From positions 1 to 41,583 of the forward strand of contig JAEEXV010000317.1 of NCBI GenBank assembly GCA_016287975.1: 41,583 nucleotides of DNA, in the 5' to 3' direction. Positions 17,486-26,695 of the stretch are shown piece after piece. The first letter of the stretch is position 1. Each line of letters opens with the position of its first letter. The DNA is from Lentisphaeria bacterium (GTDB lineage Bacteria; Verrucomicrobiota; Lentisphaeria; Oligosphaerales; Oligosphaeraceae). A program made the translations under genes and the position numbers. The notes beneath the pieces were generated by a model, which worked only from the letters and a program-made list of their open reading frames with translations, was not told where the DNA came from and ran no database searches.

Positions 17486-18891
17486 ACACCGACCAATACA
17501 AGACCCTCGACGCGGCAGACCTCGACTTCCTCCGCTCCGCCTGCGCCCCTGAACGCGTCATCCCAGGCCCCGATGTCGGCGAGGACTTCTGCCACGACGA
17601 ACTCTCGGGGACGCGCCACCGCCCCGACGTCCTTGTCAAGGCCGCCTCCACGCAGGAGGTCTCCGCCGTCATGAAATACGCCTTCGAACACCGCATCCCC
17701 GTGACCCCGCGCGGGCAGGGGACGGGGCTGGTCGGCGGCGCCGTGCCGCTGCTGGGCGGCATCCTGCTGGACTTGAGCGGCATGAACCGCATCCTCGAAC
17801 TCGACGAGACCAATCTGACGCTGACCCTCGAACCTGGCGTGCTCCTGATGGAGGTCGTGAAATACGTCGAGGAGCGCGGCTACCTCTATCCGCCCGACCC
17901 AGGCGAGAAGAGCGCCACCATCGGCGGCAACATCAGCACCAACGCGGGCGGAATGCGCGCCGTCAAATACGGCGTCACCCGCGACTATGTGCGCGGCCTC
18001 GAAGTCGTCCTGCCCGACGGGACGGTCACCGAACTCGGCGGCAAGGTCGTCAAGAACAGTTCGGGCTACAGCCTCAAGGACCTCGTGGTCGGCTCCGAGG
18101 GGACGCTGGCCATCGTCACCAAGGCCATCCTGCGGCTGCTGCCGCTCCCCAAGTGCAAGATCAGCCTGCTGGTGCCGTTCCCGACCTTGCAGGCGGCCAT
18201 CGAGACCGTCCCAAAGGTCATCCGCTCCAGTTCGGTGCCGACCGCCGTCGAGTTCATGGAGCGCGAGGTGATCCTCGCCTCCGAGGAGTTCCTCGGACGG
18301 AAGTTCCCCGACAACAGCGCCGACGCCTATCTGCTCCTGACCTTCGACGCCGCCAGCCCCGCCGAACTCGAACTCGCCTACACCTCCGCCGCCCATATCT
18401 GCCTCGACGCGGGCGCGCTCGACGTCTTCCTCTCGAACACGCAGGAGCGCAACGAGGCGATCTGGTCGGCGCGCGGGGCCTTCCTCGAGGCCATCAAGGC
18501 CTCCACGACAGAGATGGACGAGTGCGACGTCGTCGTCCCCCGCAAGCATGTCGCGGAGTTCATCCTCTTCGCGCGCACGCTCCAGGAAAAGCACGACATC
18601 CGCATCCGCTCCTTCGGCCACGCGGGCGACGGCAATCTCCACATCTACATCCTCCGCGACGACCTGCCCGAAGGCGAGTGGCACACGCGCCTGGAGGCCG
18701 TCTTCCAGGATCTCTACCACAAGGCGCGCGACCTCGGCGGACAGGTCTCGGGCGAACACGGCATCGGCTTCGCCAAGAAGCCGTATCTCGCCGATTCGCT
18801 GAACCCCGCCAACCTGGCGCTCATGGCCGCCATCAAACGCGCGTTCGATCCAAAAAACATCCTGAATCCCAATAAGATCGTTGCGCAATAG
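17482..18891 (+). CDS. FAD-linked 2-hydroxyacid dehydrogenase (GlcD/LctD type)
   Basis: The 469-aa protein is a PCMH-type FAD enzyme: [13 protein letters not shown] and [15 protein letters not shown] in the FAD-binding half, [13 protein letters not shown], then the C-terminal oxidase domain with GHAGDGNLH and [11 protein letters not shown]. It oxidises D-lactate or glycolate. With EtfB and EtfA just upstream (ATGA overlap) the likely product is the dehydrogenase subunit of an electron-bifurcating lactate dehydrogenase; glycolate or another 2-hydroxyacid is possible. It has the usual length and all key motifs. It is last in the operon; a tandem-repeat spacer follows. Confidence 0.92.
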   Translation: MNTDQYKTLDAADLDFLRSACAPERVIPGPDVGEDFCHDELSGTRHRPDVLVKAASTQEVSAVMKYAFEHRIPVTPRGQGTGLVGGAVPLLGGILLDLSGMNRILELDETNLTLTLEPGVLLMEVVKYVEERGYLYPPDPGEKSATIGGNISTNAGGMRAVKYGVTRDYVRGLEVVLPDGTVTELGGKVVKNSSGYSLKDLVVGSEGTLAIVTKAILRLLPLPKCKISLLVPFPTLQAAIETVPKVIRSSSVPTAVEFMEREVILASEEFLGRKFPDNSADAYLLLTFDAASPAELELAYTSAAHICLDAGALDVFLSNTQERNEAIWSARGAFLEAIKASTTEMDECDVVVPRKHVAEFILFARTLQEKHDIRIRSFGHAGDGNLHIYILRDDLPEGEWHTRLEAVFQDLYHKARDLGGQVSGEHGIGFAKKPYLADSLNPANLALMAAIKRAFDPKNILNPNKIVAQ

Positions 18892-18925
18892 GCGAGGGGT
18901 GCGAAAACCAGGGCAATCTTCGGGG

Positions 18926-19206
18926 AGCCCAGACCCCAGACTTCAGACCCATCTTCGGGACCCCAGACCCCAGACCCCAGACCCATCTTCGGGACCCCAG
19001 ACCCAAGACCCATCGCGACCCCAGACTTCAGACCCCAGACCCATCGCGACCCAAGACCCGAGACTTTAGACCCGATTTCGGGGACCCCAGACCCCAGACC
19101 CCAGACCCATCTTCGGGACCCCAGACCCCAGACCCAAGACCCATCGGGACCCCAGACCCAAGACCCAAGACCCATCGGGACCCCAGACCCCAGACCCAAG
19201 ACCCCT
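18926..19206. repeat. Tandem CCCAGAC heptamer array in the oxidase-ettA spacer
   Basis: About 280 bp are built of degenerate heptamers (CCCAGAC, CCAAGAC, CTTCAGA), grouped into higher-order units that end in CCATCTTCGGGA or CCATCGGGA. The spacer runs from 18892 to 19264. Frames through it give only low-complexity Gly/Trp/Ser-rich peptides and have no start signals, so it is taken as non-coding. Apart from this array and the stem-loop at 19216 the spacer holds nothing recognisable. Confidence 0.85.
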
Positions 19207-19215
19207 CGTTCTGTG

Positions 19216-19235
19216 CCGGCCCATTTTTGGGCCGG
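19216..19235 (+). terminator. Strong stem-loop with TTTT loop upstream of ettA
   Basis: CCGGCCCA (19216-19223) pairs perfectly with TGGGCCGG (19228-19235) around a TTTT loop. It lies 29 nt before the ettA start and after the heptamer array. It could end transcription from the oxidase operon or act in the ettA leader. No T-run follows on the plus strand. Confidence 0.45.
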
Positions 19236-19264
19236 TGAAAGCCCCATAATCTGCTACCCCTCCC

Positions 19265-20932
19265 ATGCCTCCGCAATTTGTCTTTCAGATGATCGGCATG
19301 TCCAAGTACTACGGCGACAAGCCAGTGCTTCAGGACTTCTACCTCTCCTTCTATCTCGGCGCCAAGATCGGCATCGTCGGCGAGAACGGCGCGGGCAAAT
19401 CGACCCTGCTGCGCATCATGGCGGGGGAGGACACGGAGATCCAGGGGACGGCGACCATCACCAAGGGCATGCGCGTGCTGCTGGTGCCGCAGGAGCCGCA
19501 GCTCAACCCCGACAAGGACGTGCGCGGCAATCTGGAGGAGGCGATGGCGCCGATCCAGCGGCTCATCGACCGCTACGACGAGGTCATGGCGCACATGGGC
19601 GACGAGGGCCTCTCCGAAAAGGAGACGAACAAACTCAACGACGAGTTCGACTTCCTCCAGAACGAGATCGACCGCCTCGACGGCTGGAACATCGACCATC
19701 TCCTCGACGTCGCCAGCGACGCGCTCGTCCTTCCGCCCGACCATGCCGACGTCAAGACCCTCTCAGGCGGAGAACGCCGCCGCGTCGCCCTCTGCAAGGC
19801 GCTGCTCTCCAAGCCCGACCTGCTGCTGCTGGACGAGCCGACGAACCACCTGGACGCCGAGACGATCACCTGGCTGGAAGGCGCGCTGCGCGACTATCCT
19901 GGCACGGTCATCATCGTCACGCACGACCGCTACTTCCTCGACCACATCACCAAGTGGATCCTCGAAATCGAGAACGGCCGCGGCATCCCCTTCGAGGGCA
20001 ACTACTCCTCGTGGCTCCAGCAGAAGCAGGAGCGGCTCCGCCAGGCCGAGAAGCGCGAGACCACCCGCCAGAAGATCCTCGCGCGCGAACTCGAATGGCT
20101 CTCCGCCACCCCCGCCGCCCGCCAGAAGCAGAACCAGGCCCGCATCACCCGCTACAACGAACTCGCCTCCCAGACCTTCGAACTCGCCAAGGACGAACTC
20201 ACCATCCAGCTGCCGCCTGGCCCCCGCCTCGGCGACAAGGTCGTCGAGGTCTCTCACCTCTCGAAGAGTTTCCGCGACGGCGCACCGCTGATCCAGGACG
20301 CCTCATTCACCGTGCCGCCTGGCGCGGTCGTCGGCATCATCGGCCCCAACGGAGCAGGCAAGACCACCCTCTTCAAGATGCTCATGGGCCTCGAAAAGCC
20401 CGATTCAGGCACCATCGAGATCGGCTCCACCGTGCAGATGTCCTATATTGACCAAAACCGCGACGAACTCGTCGACTCCCGCACCGTCTACGAAGAGATC
20501 ACCGACGGCCTTGAAAACCTCGAGGTCGGGGGCAAACTCCTCAACGGCCGCGCCTACGTCTCCAAGTTCAACTTCCGCGGCCCCGCCCAGCAGAAACTCG
20601 TCGGGCAGCTCTCGGGCGGCGAGCGCAACCGCGTCCACCTCGCCAAACTCCTGCGCAAGGGCGGCAATCTGATCCTCCTTGACGAGCCGACCAACGACCT
20701 CGACGTCAACACCATGCGCGTCCTCGAAAACGCGATCATCGACTTCCCTGGGTGCGCGATGGTCATCAGCCACGACCGCTACTTCCTCAACCGCATCTGC
20801 ACGCATCTCTTGCTCTTCGAAGGGGACGGGAAACTGGTCTGGTTCCCTGGCAACTTCGAGGACTATGCCGCCAAATACCTTTCCAATGAAAACGACTTCG
20901 AACACCGCCGCGAACGCTACCGCACCTTCTAA
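19265..20932 (+). CDS. ettA: Energy-dependent translational throttle protein EttA (ABC-F ATPase)
   Basis: At 555 aa it equals the E. coli EttA length. It has two ABC cassettes without membrane segments. The first carries GENGAGKST, LSGGERRRVALCKALL and LLLDEPTNHLD; the second carries GPNGAGKTT, LSGGERNRVHLAKLL and LLDEPTNDLD. The arm insertion (LNPDKDVRGNLEEA onward, about residues 80-135) and the linker, rich in charged Gln/Arg residues, fit EttA. The protein binds the ribosomal E site and gates entry into elongation according to ATP/ADP ratio. The ATG at 19265 has no SD, as for several genes here. Its 3' end overlaps nth by 47 nt. Confidence 0.95.
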   Translation: MPPQFVFQMIGMSKYYGDKPVLQDFYLSFYLGAKIGIVGENGAGKSTLLRIMAGEDTEIQGTATITKGMRVLLVPQEPQLNPDKDVRGNLEEAMAPIQRLIDRYDEVMAHMGDEGLSEKETNKLNDEFDFLQNEIDRLDGWNIDHLLDVASDALVLPPDHADVKTLSGGERRRVALCKALLSKPDLLLLDEPTNHLDAETITWLEGALRDYPGTVIIVTHDRYFLDHITKWILEIENGRGIPFEGNYSSWLQQKQERLRQAEKRETTRQKILARELEWLSATPAARQKQNQARITRYNELASQTFELAKDELTIQLPPGPRLGDKVVEVSHLSKSFRDGAPLIQDASFTVPPGAVVGIIGPNGAGKTTLFKMLMGLEKPDSGTIEIGSTVQMSYIDQNRDELVDSRTVYEEITDGLENLEVGGKLLNGRAYVSKFNFRGPAQQKLVGQLSGGERNRVHLAKLLRKGGNLILLDEPTNDLDVNTMRVLENAIIDFPGCAMVISHDRYFLNRICTHLLLFEGDGKLVWFPGNFEDYAAKYLSNENDFEHRRERYRTF

Positions 20933-21560
20933 GGCGCTGACCAAGGCGCAGACCGCCGAACTCTACCGTCGCCTCGCGGAGGTCATCGATCCCAAGCCCG
21001 AACTGAACTTCCGCAACCGCCTCGAACTGCTCGTCGCCGTCGTCCTCTCCGCCCAGGCCACCGACAAGTCCGTCAACGCCGCCACCGCGACCCTCTTTGA
21101 GCGCTGCCACACGCCCCAGGACTACCTCGACCTCGGGCAGGAAGGCCTGGAGGAGGCCACCCGCACCATCGGACTCTACCGCAACAAGTCCAAGGCCATT
21201 CTCGGCATCTGCAGGGCGCTCCTTGAGCGCTTTGGCGGCGAAGTGCCTGGCACCCTGGAGGAACTCCGCTCACTCCCTGGCGTCGGACTCAAGACCGCCT
21301 ACGTCGTGCTGAACCTCGGCTTCGGCGTCCCCGTCATCGCCGTCGACACCCACATCTTCCGTGTCGCCAACCGCACCAGGCTCGCTCCTGCCAAGACCCC
21401 CGAGGAAGCCAGCGCCCTCCTCATGCAGCGCACCCCGAAGCAGTACCTCCTCGACGCCCACCACTACCTCCTCCTCCATGGACGGTACACCTGCACCGCC
21501 CGCAATCCCAAGTGCGGGGAGTGCGTGCTCGCGGGGTTGTGCCCGTCAAAAGGGGCTTGA
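20886..21560 (+). CDS. nth: Endonuclease III (DNA glycosylase/AP lyase)
   Basis: This base-excision enzyme removes oxidised pyrimidines and cleaves at the abasic site. The helix-hairpin-helix LPGVGLKTAYVVLN holds Lys136, and VDTHIFRV holds Asp154; their 18-residue spacing matches Lys120 and Asp138 of E. coli Nth. The C-terminal CTARNPKCGECVLAGLC gives the Cx6Cx2Cx5C ligands of the [4Fe-4S] cluster. The ATG at 20886 lies inside ettA. Homology begins only around LTKAQTAELYRRL, after the ettA stop, so the first 16 or so residues may be non-homologous leader or a non-ATG start may be used. It is co-transcribed with ettA. No CCGG sites were found. Confidence 0.94.
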   Translation: MKTTSNTAANATAPSKALTKAQTAELYRRLAEVIDPKPELNFRNRLELLVAVVLSAQATDKSVNAATATLFERCHTPQDYLDLGQEGLEEATRTIGLYRNKSKAILGICRALLERFGGEVPGTLEELRSLPGVGLKTAYVVLNLGFGVPVIAVDTHIFRVANRTRLAPAKTPEEASALLMQRTPKQYLLDAHHYLLLHGRYTCTARNPKCGECVLAGLCPSKGA

Positions 21561-21576
21561 ACTGGTAAAAGGGCGA

Positions 21577-21763
21577 GGTTTGTCGGCATGGTCGGCATGG
21601 GCAGTCTGTCGGCATGGTCGGCAGGGTCGGCATGGGCAGTCTGTCGGCATGGTCGGCAGAGCCGGCATGGCCAGTTTGTCGGCATGGTCGGCAGAGCCGG
21701 CATGGTCAGTTTGCCGGCATGGGCGGCATGGCCGAGGTTTGTCGGCATGGTCGGCATGGAGTG
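21577..21763. repeat. Tandem GTCGGCATG-based repeat before the membrane protein gene
   Basis: About 190 bp are built from GTCGGCATG and GTCGGCAG(A/G) units alternating with GGCAGTCT or CCAGTTTGT spacers, giving higher-order units of roughly 40-60 bp. Several frames stay open on both strands because the units contain no stop codons, but the peptides are simple repeats. It directly precedes a CCGG-rich gene block. Non-coding is the best reading. Confidence 0.85.
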
Positions 21764-21796
21764 CATTGAACAAACTCTGGATTTGCGCGTTTTTCC

Positions 21797-24097
21797 ATGA
21801 AGAAATTGCTTCGCAAAATCTTCTTTGTCGATGCCCCCGCCAAGGGGACGTTCTTTGGCATGACGGCGTTCATTGTCCTGCCATGGATGTTTTTTGCCGC
21901 CCTCGGAGTATATGTTCGCTTTGATTTACCCGGGACCGCGAGTCGTCTTGGCGGATGGCTCGCTCCAGAATGGATTTTCCTGGCTACCGTTTTTTGGGTG
22001 TGTGCCATGGAAGCCGCCGCCGGCTTCTTTTCCCCGCGTTCCAAGGCTGGATATTATACCCTTTGGTGCGTCACTCATACGGCAGCCGCGCTAACCGTGA
22101 TTCTGGGGACGCACACAATCCTTGCCATGGATTGGGGCGACATCATTGGGGAGCCATTGAATGTGGTTGGCATTGGTTTCCTAAGCATCTCATTCTGTAT
22201 CTGCGGAGCATGGGGATATTCCCTCTGGCTCATCCTGCAAGGATTCTTGCATGTCATCCGCCACCGCCTGAAAAAGTTATGCCTGTTCCTGTGCGCCGTT
22301 GCGGTTATTATTTGCTTCTATACGGCTTTCCTGTCCTGGGGTGGAATCTGGGGCATCCCCCTGCTCATGGCCGCATTGCCGTTTCTGGGCTGGCTTGGCT
22401 TGCAATTGCGCCGTTCCCGCGTGGCACAGGCAATTGGAACCGCGCTGGTCTGGATGGCGGCCTTGGACTTCGCGCTCAGCGCCGTCATTTATTTCAATAG
22501 TTTTAAAGAGCAGGAATTAGGTTTCTATTATGCCATGTCGCATGACATCTATTTCACAACGATCTGCTTTTGGGTTGGGCGGTTCTTTGACTTCTATTGG
22601 GGGAACGTATGGCCGGCTTTGTTCTATCTTTGCGCCGCCACAATTCTGTTCGCCGCGTTCCTGACCTGCCGTCTGGTGGCGAAGGGCTGCGGTGTATCGG
22701 GCAGGGCCCTGCTTGGCAAGAGTGTCTATGCGCTATGGGGGATTTCCGCAGTGGTCTACCTTGCCTCGTTCGGGGTGGTGCTGCATGACCGGCATGCTTA
22801 CCGCCAGGTCCAGGCGGCGTTGGAAAAGGAGTTCGGATGCCCATTGCAACGCAGTTCGCTCAACCGTTTCTTCCCGCCACAGCCGCCAAATGCGCAGGAG
22901 TTCTGGAAGGACTTTGAAGCCCATGCCCGGGGGTTGGACCCGGTGATGGATGAATTCTATAAGTTTTATCCAGAATACTGGAAGGGGAATGTCGAGACGA
23001 TGCAATTCAGCATGTTTCCTGCAGAGACGGCGCAGGCTTTGCGGAAACTCCTGCTAAAATCGCCGTTGCCCGAATTGGAACGGCGGTTGGATCAGCCGTT
23101 GCCGTTTATTCATGAGAATCACAGGCACGAGTTCAGGATCGATCGTCTGGGTGGTTCAGATTCTCTCCCGTGGGAGGCGGTCCGCAAGGTCGGGACGCTG
23201 GTTCTGTGGCGGTTGTTCTTTGCCTTGGAGGATCAGGATTTCCCACTGGCGAAGACATGTTTCCAACGCATGCGGAACATTGTGGATTGGATGTCCGTTC
23301 AACGTGCCTATAATCCATTTTCCGTTTTTCACAGAGAACGGTTGTTTTGGCTCAAGCCGATGGTGTTGTTGAGCAGCACGCCCCTTGCCACCGAGGAATG
23401 GCTGCAAGAGCAGGAGGCGCTGCTTCTGGCTGCTGAAGCCAGATTGCCGGAGGCGGAACAGCGGCAGCAATTCTATGTCGCCCTGGATACGGTTGAAACG
23501 GATCGATGGTTTTGGGATGGCTGGCATGAATCGGATCGAGACGGGACCCGCTATGTGCGGGGAATGGGTTCTCTGCAATGGCTCTTCCCGACTGTCGGTG
23601 CCGCCCTGATCCATCAATCGGCACAACACGGGTTGCGCCACGCGCACTGGATCGTCACGACAGGCCGGAAGCAATTGGCGCGCTACCGCATGGCGCGCGG
23701 GATGCTGATGGCCGCGCGGCTGCGCCGTCAACAGGGCGCCTGGCCAGCGGAAGTGAAGAACCTCCCGGAGGATCCATTTCGGCCCGGCCAGCCCCTCCAT
23801 TACCACCACGGCAAACGGGAGGTGGAGTTGATGGTGCGCCGCGAGGAAAAATGCGAGGGCTTCGAATGCGACTGCAAGACGTGCAAGCCCCAATGCAATT
23901 GTGAACATCCTCGGACGGACTACGTGTGGCGCAAGGAACCCCGCGTCATTGAAGTCGTCCAGATTTGGAACGTCGGCCCCGAAGGCATCGACGACATCAG
24001 CGCGTACCGAACCGAATCGAACGACCTCCAGATGCTCCTCTGGCCTGGCCAGTTTACTGGCGGATTACGGGAGAATCCAGCGTCGGAGAAGAAGTGA
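21797..24097 (+). CDS. Polytopic membrane protein with large C-terminal domain, function unknown
   Basis: I do not recognise the family. The 766-aa protein has about eight to ten hydrophobic segments within residues 15-340, then a soluble region to the end. The soluble part includes LARYRMARGMLMAARLRRQQGAWPAEV followed by DPFRPGQPLHY, a pattern met at the C-terminus of many Planctomycetes/Verrucomicrobia membrane proteins. Near residues 685-702 is a cysteine-rich stretch, CEGFECDCKTCKPQCNC, seven Cys in 17 residues, which could bind metal or form disulfides. No SD is seen at the ATG. I count at least ten CCGG sites, against almost none in the genes to the left, so codon or base history differs and recent acquisition is plausible. 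A sirtuin gene follows. Confidence 0.75.
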   Translation: MKKLLRKIFFVDAPAKGTFFGMTAFIVLPWMFFAALGVYVRFDLPGTASRLGGWLAPEWIFLATVFWVCAMEAAAGFFSPRSKAGYYTLWCVTHTAAALTVILGTHTILAMDWGDIIGEPLNVVGIGFLSISFCICGAWGYSLWLILQGFLHVIRHRLKKLCLFLCAVAVIICFYTAFLSWGGIWGIPLLMAALPFLGWLGLQLRRSRVAQAIGTALVWMAALDFALSAVIYFNSFKEQELGFYYAMSHDIYFTTICFWVGRFFDFYWGNVWPALFYLCAATILFAAFLTCRLVAKGCGVSGRALLGKSVYALWGISAVVYLASFGVVLHDRHAYRQVQAALEKEFGCPLQRSSLNRFFPPQPPNAQEFWKDFEAHARGLDPVMDEFYKFYPEYWKGNVETMQFSMFPAETAQALRKLLLKSPLPELERRLDQPLPFIHENHRHEFRIDRLGGSDSLPWEAVRKVGTLVLWRLFFALEDQDFPLAKTCFQRMRNIVDWMSVQRAYNPFSVFHRERLFWLKPMVLLSSTPLATEEWLQEQEALLLAAEARLPEAEQRQQFYVALDTVETDRWFWDGWHESDRDGTRYVRGMGSLQWLFPTVGAALIHQSAQHGLRHAHWIVTTGRKQLARYRMARGMLMAARLRRQQGAWPAEVKNLPEDPFRPGQPLHYHHGKREVELMVRREEKCEGFECDCKTCKPQCNCEHPRTDYVWRKEPRVIEVVQIWNVGPEGIDDISAYRTESNDLQMLLWPGQFTGGLRENPASEKK

Positions 24098-24166
24098 GCG
24101 GAGACGCGTTTCCCAAAAGTGGAGGACACCATTTCGACTCAGCCGCCAAACAAAAGGACACCATTC

Positions 24167-24940
24167 ATGCAACCGTTAGATGAACTCTGCCGCCTGCTGC
24201 GGCAATCCAAGCACGCCATCGCCCTGACGGGCGCGGGCGTCTCGACCCTCTCTGGGATACCAGACTTCCGTTCCGCCAACGGCCTCTACGCCCACGACTG
24301 GCACGGCATGCGCATCGAGGACATCCTGTCGATTGACGTCTTCCGCGCCCACCCCGAGTATTTCTACGAACTCAAGATCTTCATCCAGCCAGAGGACAAA
24401 TACCAGCCCTGCATTGTCCACACCACCCTTGCCGAGCTGGAGCGGGCGGGGATGCTCAAGACCGTCTACACCCAGAACATCGACCGCCTGCACACCATCG
24501 CGGGCTCGCAGGACGTCGTCGAACTCCACGGCTCCGCCAACACCAACCACTGCCTGCGCTGCCAGGCCGAATACCCGTTCCGCGACATCGTTGACACCGC
24601 GCTCAAGGGCGAGGTGCCGCGCTGCCCCAAGTGCGGCGGCGTCATCAAGCCCGACATCGTCTTCTACGGCGAAAACCTCAACGAGGACAACCTCGACCGC
24701 GCCTTCCGCGACTTCCAGCGGGCCGACCTGGTGCTGGTGCTGGGAACCAGCCTCGTCGTCCATCCCGCGGCCTCCCTCCCCGAACTCACGCTGCAGCGCG
24801 GCGGGAAGGTCGTCATCGTCAACGCCCAGCCGACGGGCCTCGACCGCTACGCCGCCCTCCATTTCGACGACCTCAAGGCCACTTTCGAGCATGTCCACCA
24901 GTGGCTGCAGGGAGCCGGGGATACACATCCGGGGCAATGA
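24167..24940 (+). CDS. Sirtuin, NAD-dependent protein deacylase
   Basis: The 257-aa protein has the full sirtuin set: GAGVSTLSGIPDFRS for NAD binding, TQNIDRLH, the catalytic His121 in ELHGS, a zinc site made of CLRC and CPKC, KPDIVFYGENL, and VLGTSLVVHPAASLP. It is expected to remove acetyl or acyl groups from lysines in the cytoplasm using NAD. The ATG at 24167 has AAGGA 8 nt upstream; an in-frame ATG at 24119 lacks an SD. CCGG is absent from the gene except at the very 3' end, close to the next gene. The neighbours, a membrane protein and a glycosyltransferase-like gene, look unrelated in function. Confidence 0.93.
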   Translation: MQPLDELCRLLRQSKHAIALTGAGVSTLSGIPDFRSANGLYAHDWHGMRIEDILSIDVFRAHPEYFYELKIFIQPEDKYQPCIVHTTLAELERAGMLKTVYTQNIDRLHTIAGSQDVVELHGSANTNHCLRCQAEYPFRDIVDTALKGEVPRCPKCGGVIKPDIVFYGENLNEDNLDRAFRDFQRADLVLVLGTSLVVHPAASLPELTLQRGGKVVIVNAQPTGLDRYAALHFDDLKATFEHVHQWLQGAGDTHPGQ

Positions 24941-24944
24941 CATC

Positions 24945-26570
24945 ATGGCCTCCTTCCCGAATCCATTGCCCCATTTGCGCCGCCGCAAATGGGACTATTG
25001 CGTCCTGCTGCTCTGGTGCGCCATAAGCCTCGCGCTGCTTGCGCACCACGAGCCGTGGCGCGACGAGGTACGTGCCTGGATCCTTGCCGCGACTTTGAAT
25101 CCATGGCAATTGTTGAATGCCATGCAATACGACGGCCATCCTATCCTCTGGCACTATTGGCTGAAACTCTTCACCGTCTGGCGTCATCCCGATGCCCTTT
25201 TGCTGGCTAGTTGGCTGCTTTGCCTGATGGGATCCGCCCTTTGGATTTTCCGAGCCCCATTTCCCCCGTGGTTTCGTTGGACTTTTCTGTTCACGGCTCC
25301 CATGCTCTACTGGTTTCCAGTCATCAGCCGAAACTACGCGTTGTTCCCGCCGTTGCTCTTCGCCATCGCCGCGCTCCATCCACGCAGATGGGAGCATCCG
25401 TGGTGGTATGGCATGCTTGTTGCGCTTCTTGCCAATACCCACCTGACCATCGAAGGCGTCGTCCTAAGCCTCTTCCTTATCGACCTCCACGACATCTGGG
25501 AAGCCAGACGCAATGGCCTGAGAGAATGGCATCGTCGCCTCATCGCCCCAGCATTGACATTGCTTGGGGTGTTGGGCGCGTTCCTCACGGTCATCCGCTC
25601 GCTGTTCCGATCTGGCTGGGCTGCCAGCGACAGTCCAAACAAGTCCCAGTGGGTTCTGGACAACATCCATAGATTCGGCACGAATGTCGCCATCTTTGCC
25701 TACCGCAACCAGTTCACCTTTCTTCCGTTGTTTTTGCTGGCTGTTTTCATTATATTCTATCTTTTTTATACTGCACACAGGCGTGCCACACCAAGGCCGG
25801 GGAGATGGTTCATCCTCTGCCTGGCGTCTTTCGGTCTTTTCGCCACGGCGGTCGCCTTTTCCCTTCATCTTGACTGCTGGTGGTTTTTGCCAGTCTATCC
25901 CATTGCGTTGATGCTCCTTGTCTTTCCGGGGTGCTCCTGGCGCTACGCGCTTGGCATGGTCCTTTCGTTCGGGTGGCTGCTCGTGCTCGTTTTCATTTGT
26001 GTATCGTTTCTTCCTCAGCGGATCTTCCTGCTGCCGCTCTTTGCCGTTTTTTTCGGTTGGCTGGAGGCTCATCGCCTATCTGCTCCTCCGTCGCGGCCGA
26101 GATCATTTGTGCAGAATTGGACTCTGCATGTCCTGCCATTTACGGCCTTTGCTTTGTTTTGCGCAATTTGGATCGGATTCCAAGACTGGAAATACCGTTT
26201 CTCCGATTTGGAATCCTGCGCCAAGTTCATCAATCAGTACATTCCACGGCAATTGCCACTGTCGCAACTATACATGGATGCTGCCACCGTCCACTTGTAC
26301 GCCTATACCCGACGCCCGATTCGCGTCTATCAATATGGCGTCGAACTGACATTCGACCCGGGCAATCTGGGCCGGCGATACGCCACGCGACCATTTGAGG
26401 AGATGCTCTACCACGCATTGTCCCAGCGCACCGCGCTGATTTTCCCCCGCACCCCACAGGGGAAGGAGATCGCCGGCATGATGATGGCCCGGTTTGGATA
26501 TCGTTGCGTCTACCAGAGTCCACCACGGATTCTCACTGATGACGCCTTCATCATTCTGCTGCCGCCGTGA
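24945..26570 (+). CDS. GT-C type membrane glycosyltransferase-like protein
   Basis: The 541-aa protein has about ten hydrophobic segments spread over residues 20-420 and a short C-terminal soluble part. After the first segment comes HHEPWRDEVRAWILA with the Asp40-Glu41 pair, the position of the acidic catalytic motif in the first external loop of GT-C enzymes (PMT/ArnT-like), which use polyprenyl-phosphate sugars. Aromatic-rich loops such as DGHPILWHYWLK fit this. The sugar and acceptor are unknown. The start at 24945 is 4 nt after the sirtuin stop. At least six CCGG sites and lower GC than the backbone suggest a different origin; a 38-bp tandem repeat follows the gene. Confidence 0.78.
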   Translation: MASFPNPLPHLRRRKWDYCVLLLWCAISLALLAHHEPWRDEVRAWILAATLNPWQLLNAMQYDGHPILWHYWLKLFTVWRHPDALLLASWLLCLMGSALWIFRAPFPPWFRWTFLFTAPMLYWFPVISRNYALFPPLLFAIAALHPRRWEHPWWYGMLVALLANTHLTIEGVVLSLFLIDLHDIWEARRNGLREWHRRLIAPALTLLGVLGAFLTVIRSLFRSGWAASDSPNKSQWVLDNIHRFGTNVAIFAYRNQFTFLPLFLLAVFIIFYLFYTAHRRATPRPGRWFILCLASFGLFATAVAFSLHLDCWWFLPVYPIALMLLVFPGCSWRYALGMVLSFGWLLVLVFICVSFLPQRIFLLPLFAVFFGWLEAHRLSAPPSRPRSFVQNWTLHVLPFTAFALFCAIWIGFQDWKYRFSDLESCAKFINQYIPRQLPLSQLYMDAATVHLYAYTRRPIRVYQYGVELTFDPGNLGRRYATRPFEEMLYHALSQRTALIFPRTPQGKEIAGMMMARFGYRCVYQSPPRILTDDAFIILLPP

Positions 26571-26592
26571 TTGCTTTTCCCTTGCTATGATG

Positions 26593-26695
26593 GGACGCTG
26601 GACTTTGGACGTTGGACGGGACTTTGGACAGGACGCTGGACTTCGGACTTTGGACGGGACTTTGGACAGGACGCTGGACTTCGGACTTTGGACGG
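26593..26695. repeat. Tandem GGAC-rich repeat with two exact 38-bp units
   Basis: Two identical 38-bp units occupy 26614-26651 and 26652-26689, preceded and followed by partial units made of the same GGACTTT/GGACGCT words. The surrounding 337-bp spacer (26571-26907) otherwise shows no gene. The last part before recC carries AAAAGGAG as its ribosome-binding site. No promoter is clear. Confidence 0.85.

Noticed and set aside
17428..18888. 486-codon minus-strand open frame
   Set aside because: Antisense to the FAD-linked oxidase with its full motif set.
18926..19206. CRISPR array
   Set aside because: Units are short degenerate heptamers without unique spacers of constant length, and no cas gene is nearby. 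The same applies to the arrays at 21577 and 26593.
18714..19247. Minus-strand 177-aa Gly/Trp/Ser-rich frame
   Set aside because: It is simply the translation of the heptamer array plus antisense of the oxidase gene end; no start signal.
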